Shown: piece by piece, positions 30,663 to 34,373 of the stretch
Position numbering within the stretch: the stretch's first letter is position 1
Layout of the letters: every line of letters begins with the position of its first letter
Virus record (IMG/VR): IMGVR_UViG_3300049057_000245
Coordinates: 1 to 34,373 of that record
DNA from: a virus
DNA length: 34,373 bases
Strand: one strand, 5' to 3'
The notes under the pieces: model-generated
Databases searched by the model: none
Told to the model about the DNA's origin: nothing
The model's input: only the letters and a program-made list of their open reading frames with translations
Made by a program: the position numbers and the translations under genes

Positions 30663-33302
30663 ATGAAAAAGAAAATTGGTAAAGGTCAAGAAATTACAGA
30701 GTTGGTGAAGGGAAGCATGGATTACACGATGCAGGCGATTCGCAATGCGTTTCGTGCTCAGTTCCCATATAGCGAAGCTCACGATTATTGGATCGTTGAG
30801 ATGTTTGCCGATTATGTAATTGTGAACGATTGGAAAAGCAATGAGTTGAAGGTGGATGAATATTTCAAAGTAACTTATTCAAAAACTGGTGATGATGCTT
30901 ATACATTTGCTGAACGTGAGGCATGGGAAATTGTGGAGCTGACCTATCAGCCGCAATCAACTATCAGCGAGAACAAAGGCAAGAAGAGAAAAGGGCAACG
31001 CATTGAAGAGCGGGTTGATGCGGCTGTCATATTGGAAGAGGCGCAAGACGGTAAGGCGCGCCGAATCAAAATTGAAGGTGCTATCACGGCGGATGTTGTC
31101 AATGGCAACAAACGCCGATACCCAGTCCATGTGCTTGAAGCGGCGGTTGCTGAATTGAGCATTCATCTGAATGAAAGTGCTGGACAGGGACGAGCAGTTC
31201 AAGTTTTAGGTGAGGCAGAACATCCGTCTGACAAGGGCGGGCGTCCGAATTTGCTGGAGACCGTGACGAAATGGGAAGAAGTTTCGATGAGCGGTAAACG
31301 TGTGGACCTAACGGGACGCGTTTTAGAAACCAGTAAGGGGAAGGACATCCTGACTTTGATGGAAGGCGGCGTGATGCCAGGCGTTAGCTTGCGCGGCTAT
31401 GGTGAAGGCAAGAATATCAAACAAGGCGATGAAAAAATTTTTGAAGTGACGGAACTGCACATCACAGGTTTTGACTTGGTGCTTGAACCGTCATTTGAGA
31501 ATGTCGCCGAATTAATTGAATCAACTAATCAAGGAGAATTTGAAATGAACGAATTATTGGAACAACTTAAAAAGGCACGCGCCGAACACCCCGAATTGTT
31601 TGGTGATGTGACTGAAGCAAAACTTGAAGCTATGAATGAAAAGGCTCTCAAACAATTTGATGAGACTTTGCGCTCAAAACTTGGCATTGGTAAAGATGCA
31701 GATATTGCAAAAGCAATTGATGAAGCAACCAGCAAAGCCAAAAAATTTGATGAGTTGCAAGCCAAAGCCGAAGTGGATTCTGCAATCGCTGAAGCGACCA
31801 AAGATTTGAAATTTGGTAAAGAGTTGAATGAGGCTTATGTTGAAGCATTGAAAGATGCTGCACCTGCAACTGTTGAAGAAGTAAAGAAGTTAGTTGAGTC
31901 TCAAAACAAGACTTTTAGCAAACTCGCTTCAAAGAAAAACCTCAAAGGTATGGGCTTCAAAGGCGGCACTGGTGTGGAAGTTATCGGTGATGTGCTTGAG
32001 AACGAAACTCAAACCCCTGAGTTTGCACGTGCCTCGTTTGAGTTAGTTGAATCGGTGCGACGTACACAAAACCTTCCTGCACGCAAATTGACCGAAGGAG
32101 TCAGTGCAGCGGAAATCTTCACTCGCCGTTTGCTGAAACGCTTTGATGAATTGAATGGCGATGCCTTGCTTGCTGAAAGTAAGTTGTTACAGGAAGCAAC
32201 ATTGACCACCGATCTCAACATCCCCTACAGTGTATCGCGTGCAATCATCGAGGAAGCATTTCCGAACCTCGTGGCTGCGAATATCTTTGATGTAGGGACG
32301 ATCGAAACGAGCCCAACACGTTTGTATTTTGAAACAACTACAGGCGAGAGTGGCTATTCAGTCGACATTACCGATGAAGTTGAAGTTGCTGGCGCAGAAA
32401 ATGTTTGGTACGCCCTTGCGCATGGCCGCATCACCCCAGGAACTGTAGTCGTCACATCAAACCCAGCTGGCACTACTTATGTTGAAGGCGTTGATTTCGT
32501 AATCGATTATGCGGCTGGCAAGATCAAACCATTAACGCCTGGTGATATCGGTACAAACGATATTCTAGTGGATTATTCCTACACCTCGATCCGCAACGGT
32601 GAAATGCAACCTATTGAAAGAGTGAAAACCTCTCTTTCTTACATAACCATTGAAGCCGCTGCTGACCGCCTGGCTGACCAAATCAGCCGTGAAGCAATTG
32701 TATTTTCCCGCTCACAATTGGGATGGGATGCAGTTGCACGAACGATGACAAACTTGATCAAGCAGTTGCGCCGCAAGATTGACCAAGGCTTATTGTATGC
32801 AGCTTTCTCGGCTGTCATGTCTGTGCCAAATAATAGCACCGACCCTTGGACAGTTGGAACTTCACAAGAAGACCTTGAAGAATTGGTGCGCTTGATGGGT
32901 AATGCAAATGTGATCGTTTCAAACCGATTCTATGAACCCACTTTTTATTTAATGAGCGTGACGAATGCAGACCGCTTGAGCAATTGGCAAGGTTTCATGC
33001 GTGATGGTTTCCCGAATGTTTTGTTAAATGCAGCTGGCTTTGCTGGAATGGTGAAAGGCAAACCGATTTTTGCTTCAACAGAATGTCCTGACACCTTAAT
33101 CATCGCTGGCAACCGTGAATTGGTTCAACATCGTGTTTTCCAACCACTGAGCATCAAAGGTCCATTCCCAACCTATGCAACCTCTGGCGATGTGACCCGT
33201 ATTGTTGCGGCTGATCAATATTATGCCGAAGAATTCAATACGACAAATGTAACTGTAAATGAAAAGGGTGCGTTTGTTCCGATTGAAGAAGCTGGTTCGT
33301 AA
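30663..33302 (+). CDS. Fused prohead protease, scaffold and major capsid protein
   Basis: AAGGAG is 5 bases before the ATG. Residues 1-100 are a charged helical or mixed domain (DYWIVEMFADYVIVNDW), typical of phage prohead proteins. Residues 115-290 resemble a prohead protease: EGAITADVVNGNKRRYP, then EHP with H187, and GVSLRGYG with S242 as possible catalytic residues, then HITGFDLVLEPSF. Residues 295-430 are a charged helical scaffold-like part beginning at M295. Residues about 440-879 are a major capsid protein of HK97-like type (LNIPYSVSRAIIEEAFPN and later VRLMGNANVIVSN). A second strong ribosome site at 31531-31536 precedes M295. The gene may therefore make both the full fusion and a separate scaffold-capsid form. 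Confidence 0.85.
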   Translation: MKKKIGKGQEITELVKGSMDYTMQAIRNAFRAQFPYSEAHDYWIVEMFADYVIVNDWKSNELKVDEYFKVTYSKTGDDAYTFAEREAWEIVELTYQPQSTISENKGKKRKGQRIEERVDAAVILEEAQDGKARRIKIEGAITADVVNGNKRRYPVHVLEAAVAELSIHLNESAGQGRAVQVLGEAEHPSDKGGRPNLLETVTKWEEVSMSGKRVDLTGRVLETSKGKDILTLMEGGVMPGVSLRGYGEGKNIKQGDEKIFEVTELHITGFDLVLEPSFENVAELIESTNQGEFEMNELLEQLKKARAEHPELFGDVTEAKLEAMNEKALKQFDETLRSKLGIGKDADIAKAIDEATSKAKKFDELQAKAEVDSAIAEATKDLKFGKELNEAYVEALKDAAPATVEEVKKLVESQNKTFSKLASKKNLKGMGFKGGTGVEVIGDVLENETQTPEFARASFELVESVRRTQNLPARKLTEGVSAAEIFTRRLLKRFDELNGDALLAESKLLQEATLTTDLNIPYSVSRAIIEEAFPNLVAANIFDVGTIETSPTRLYFETTTGESGYSVDITDEVEVAGAENVWYALAHGRITPGTVVVTSNPAGTTYVEGVDFVIDYAAGKIKPLTPGDIGTNDILVDYSYTSIRNGEMQPIERVKTSLSYITIEAAADRLADQISREAIVFSRSQLGWDAVARTMTNLIKQLRRKIDQGLLYAAFSAVMSVPNNSTDPWTVGTSQEDLEELVRLMGNANVIVSNRFYEPTFYLMSVTNADRLSNWQGFMRDGFPNVLLNAAGFAGMVKGKPIFASTECPDTLIIAGNRELVQHRVFQPLSIKGPFPTYATSGDVTRIVAADQYYAEEFNTTNVTVNEKGAFVPIEEAGS
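31531..31547 (+). promoter_or_regulatory. Internal in-frame ribosome site and ATG in the capsid gene
   Basis: AAGGAG (31531-31536) is 8 bases before an ATG (31545-31547) in the same frame as the whole gene. It lies exactly at the joint between the protease and scaffold parts (residue 295). The product from here would be 585 residues. A nested scaffold start within a protease gene is known in lambda-like phages (C/Nu3). Confidence 0.7.
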
Positions 33303-33318
33303 TTTGTAATTTGAAATT

Positions 33319-33353
33319 TGTAGGGGCGGACGCTTCGCAGTCTCGCCCCTACA
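33319..33353. repeat. Palindromic element C1 (intergenic)
   Basis: TGTAGGGGCG (33319-33328) faces CGCCCCTACA (33344-33353), with a further GAC/GTC stem inside. It lies between the capsid stop and the start at 33365, with no T-run. It shares its arms with the outer part of 27710-27791. Confidence 0.8.
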
Positions 33354-33364
33354 TGGAATTATCA

Positions 33365-34373
33365 ATGTCTAACAATTATTGGATGAAGCCTGTTGATTTT
33401 TTTGCAAGACGTGCGCATTTTGTTGATCATCTTGCGCCGATTTATGCCGCTTTAGACCCGAGCATTCGTGGAAAGTTTTATGTGCCTGCGATTTTATTTG
33501 ATACTGCAGTTGCCAAAGGGATTGATGCAGTGGCTTTGAAATCACGCGGCGTGAATGACCCAACACTGGTTGTGCCTGAAGGTGAAGGTCCGTTGGTTGT
33601 TTGTGGTTACGGTGATTTGCAAATTGCACATCGTAAACAACCGAAGCGACCGATGATTTATCTTGAGCACGGCGTTGGGTTGAGCTTCAATCACCCTGCT
33701 TATTCAGGCGGCAAAGGTGTGAAGCGATCTGTGAGTTTATTTTTGGATCCGAATGAGCATGTGCGGGCGAAGAATCAGAAGGCGTTTCCGCAGACTGATG
33801 GGTTTGTGATTGGGACGCCGAAGTTAGATCGCATCTTTACCCCTCCCTTTGTCCCTCCCCAAATATTCGCAAAGAACAAGGGCGCGGAATATTTGGAGAT
33901 GGGAAAGAAGTCTGTTGTTTGTATTTCATTTCATTGGGATGGGAAGGCTGTGGCGGCTGAAGCTGGAAATGCTTTGGCTCATTACAAGTCTGTGTTGGCT
34001 GAGCTTGCACAACAAGATGATTTTGTTTTGATTGGGCATGGTCACCCACGCATTGTGGATGTGCTTGAACGTACCTATAAAAGTTTGGGGATTGAGTTTG
34101 TGCGAGATTTTGAAGAAGTGATGGAACGTGCTGATTTGTATGTGAACGATTGTTCGAGCACGTTGTATGAGTTTTGTGCAACTGGCAAGCCTGTGGTGAT
34201 TTTGAACGCACCGAATTTTAGAAAGAACGTTCATCATGGCATCCGCTTTTGGCAATATGCGGATGTGGGTCCGCAGGTGGAAGAGGCGAAAGACTTGTTA
34301 TCAGTTATCAGAGAACAACTTGACCCCACCCCCGACCCCTCCCCGAATTCTATGAATTCAGAGAGGGGAGTTA
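33365..34373 (+). CDS. CDP-glycerol glycerophosphotransferase-like transferase (3' partial)
   Basis: The frame is open from the ATG at 33365 to the window end (336 codons). Residues about 100-115 hold YLEHGVGLSFNHP, similar to the His-Gly motif of this transferase family. Residues about 258-275 hold NDCSSTLYEFCATGKPVV, typical of the nucleotide-binding C-terminal half. The enzyme type adds glycerol phosphate or sugar to a wall polymer or protein; in a phage it might change the host surface or decorate virions. Palindromic element A6 (33839-33905) is read in frame near residues 159-180, between the two halves. Another copy (A7) is at the window end. Confidence 0.75.
   Translation, partial: MSNNYWMKPVDFFARRAHFVDHLAPIYAALDPSIRGKFYVPAILFDTAVAKGIDAVALKSRGVNDPTLVVPEGEGPLVVCGYGDLQIAHRKQPKRPMIYLEHGVGLSFNHPAYSGGKGVKRSVSLFLDPNEHVRAKNQKAFPQTDGFVIGTPKLDRIFTPPFVPPQIFAKNKGAEYLEMGKKSVVCISFHWDGKAVAAEAGNALAHYKSVLAELAQQDDFVLIGHGHPRIVDVLERTYKSLGIEFVRDFEEVMERADLYVNDCSSTLYEFCATGKPVVILNAPNFRKNVHHGIRFWQYADVGPQVEEAKDLLSVIREQLDPTPDPSPNSMNSERGV
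33839..33905. repeat. Palindromic element A6, in frame in the transferase gene
   Basis: ACCCCTCCCTTTGTCCC starts the element. The stem is CCAAATATTC (33859-33868) with GAATATTTGG (33887-33896), 10 bp without mismatch. It is translated as TPPFVPPQIFAKNKGAEYLE, joining the N-terminal and C-terminal halves of the transferase. Confidence 0.85.
34322..34370. repeat. Palindromic element A7, in frame at the window end
   Basis: GACCCCACCCCCGACCCC starts the element. The stem is GAATTC (34345-34350) and GAATTC (34354-34359), then AGAGAGGGGAG. It is read in the transferase frame as DPTPDPSPNS. The gene may end shortly after the window. Confidence 0.7.

Noticed and set aside
1-34373. A CRISPR array
   Set aside because: The dispersed repeats are palindromic elements at irregular distances with variable inner parts, not direct repeats with regular spacers.

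Overview
The window is part of a tailed-phage (Caudoviricetes) genome or prophage, cut inside a gene at both ends. The order is tail-tip and tail-fibre genes (1-6609), a metallophosphoesterase (6631-8067), a leftward lysogeny operon (11055-8069: XRE-like regulator, small protein, TPR/MmpS-like membrane protein, large serine recombinase), then a long rightward early/replication region (11177-27028), and the start of the late region (27241 to end: holin-like protein, small and large terminase, a protease-scaffold-capsid fusion, a CDP-glycerol-type transferase). Capsid genes at the right edge and tail genes at the left edge, with the last tail-side gene abutting the integrase, suggest a circularly permuted or excised virus form. 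Portal, connector, tape-measure and lysin genes are not seen and may lie in the part not shown. The host cannot be fixed from sequence alone. Moderate GC, an MmpS-like exported domain, and many GC-rich palindromic elements of the CCCCTCCC type are compatible with a Chloroflexota (Anaerolineae-like) host, but this is inference.

Region by region. 1-6609: four tightly coupled structural genes (overlapping or abutting starts and stops) and one small protein. 8069-11055: leftward operon driven from a 120-bp divergent control region (11056-11176) that carries three copies of CCTGTAAAT, a TGTAAAT-N4-ATTTACA palindrome and a TTGACA/TAAATT promoter. 11177-12953: small DNA-binding, membrane and zinc proteins, plus a structured non-coding stretch (12418-12728) with a tRNA-like T-arm. 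12958-16519: coiled-coil protein, tyrosine recombinase, zinc-ribbon protein and a cytosine-C5 methyltransferase with a repeat-built insert. 16520-16874: a non-coding stretch with palindromes that could be an operator or origin. 16875-19857: TOPRIM primase and P-loop ATPase/helicase. 19858-21902: repeats and small zinc or membrane proteins. 21934-24157: ParM-like actin, adenine/cytosine-N4-type methyltransferase and a small basic protein. 24377-26233: small accessory genes including an ASCH-like protein. 26240-27028: HicB-HicA-like toxin-antitoxin pair. 27037-27160: a strong promoter and an intrinsic terminator enclosing a candidate ~90-nt RNA.

How the parts work together. A repressor/Cro-like pair around the divergent promoter probably sets lysis or lysogeny. 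Two unrelated recombinases (serine and tyrosine) are present. ParM-like actin, a toxin-antitoxin pair, and own primase and helicase would suit an extrachromosomal (phage-plasmid) or well-maintained prophage state. Two methyltransferases without visible restriction partners probably protect phage DNA. The most unusual traits are (a) a single 879-codon reading frame joining prohead protease, scaffold and major capsid protein, with a strong in-frame internal Shine-Dalgarno and ATG at the domain joint; (b) at least three families of palindromic elements spread through the phage, several read in frame inside protein genes; and (c) the short promoter-terminator RNA unit in front of the late genes.
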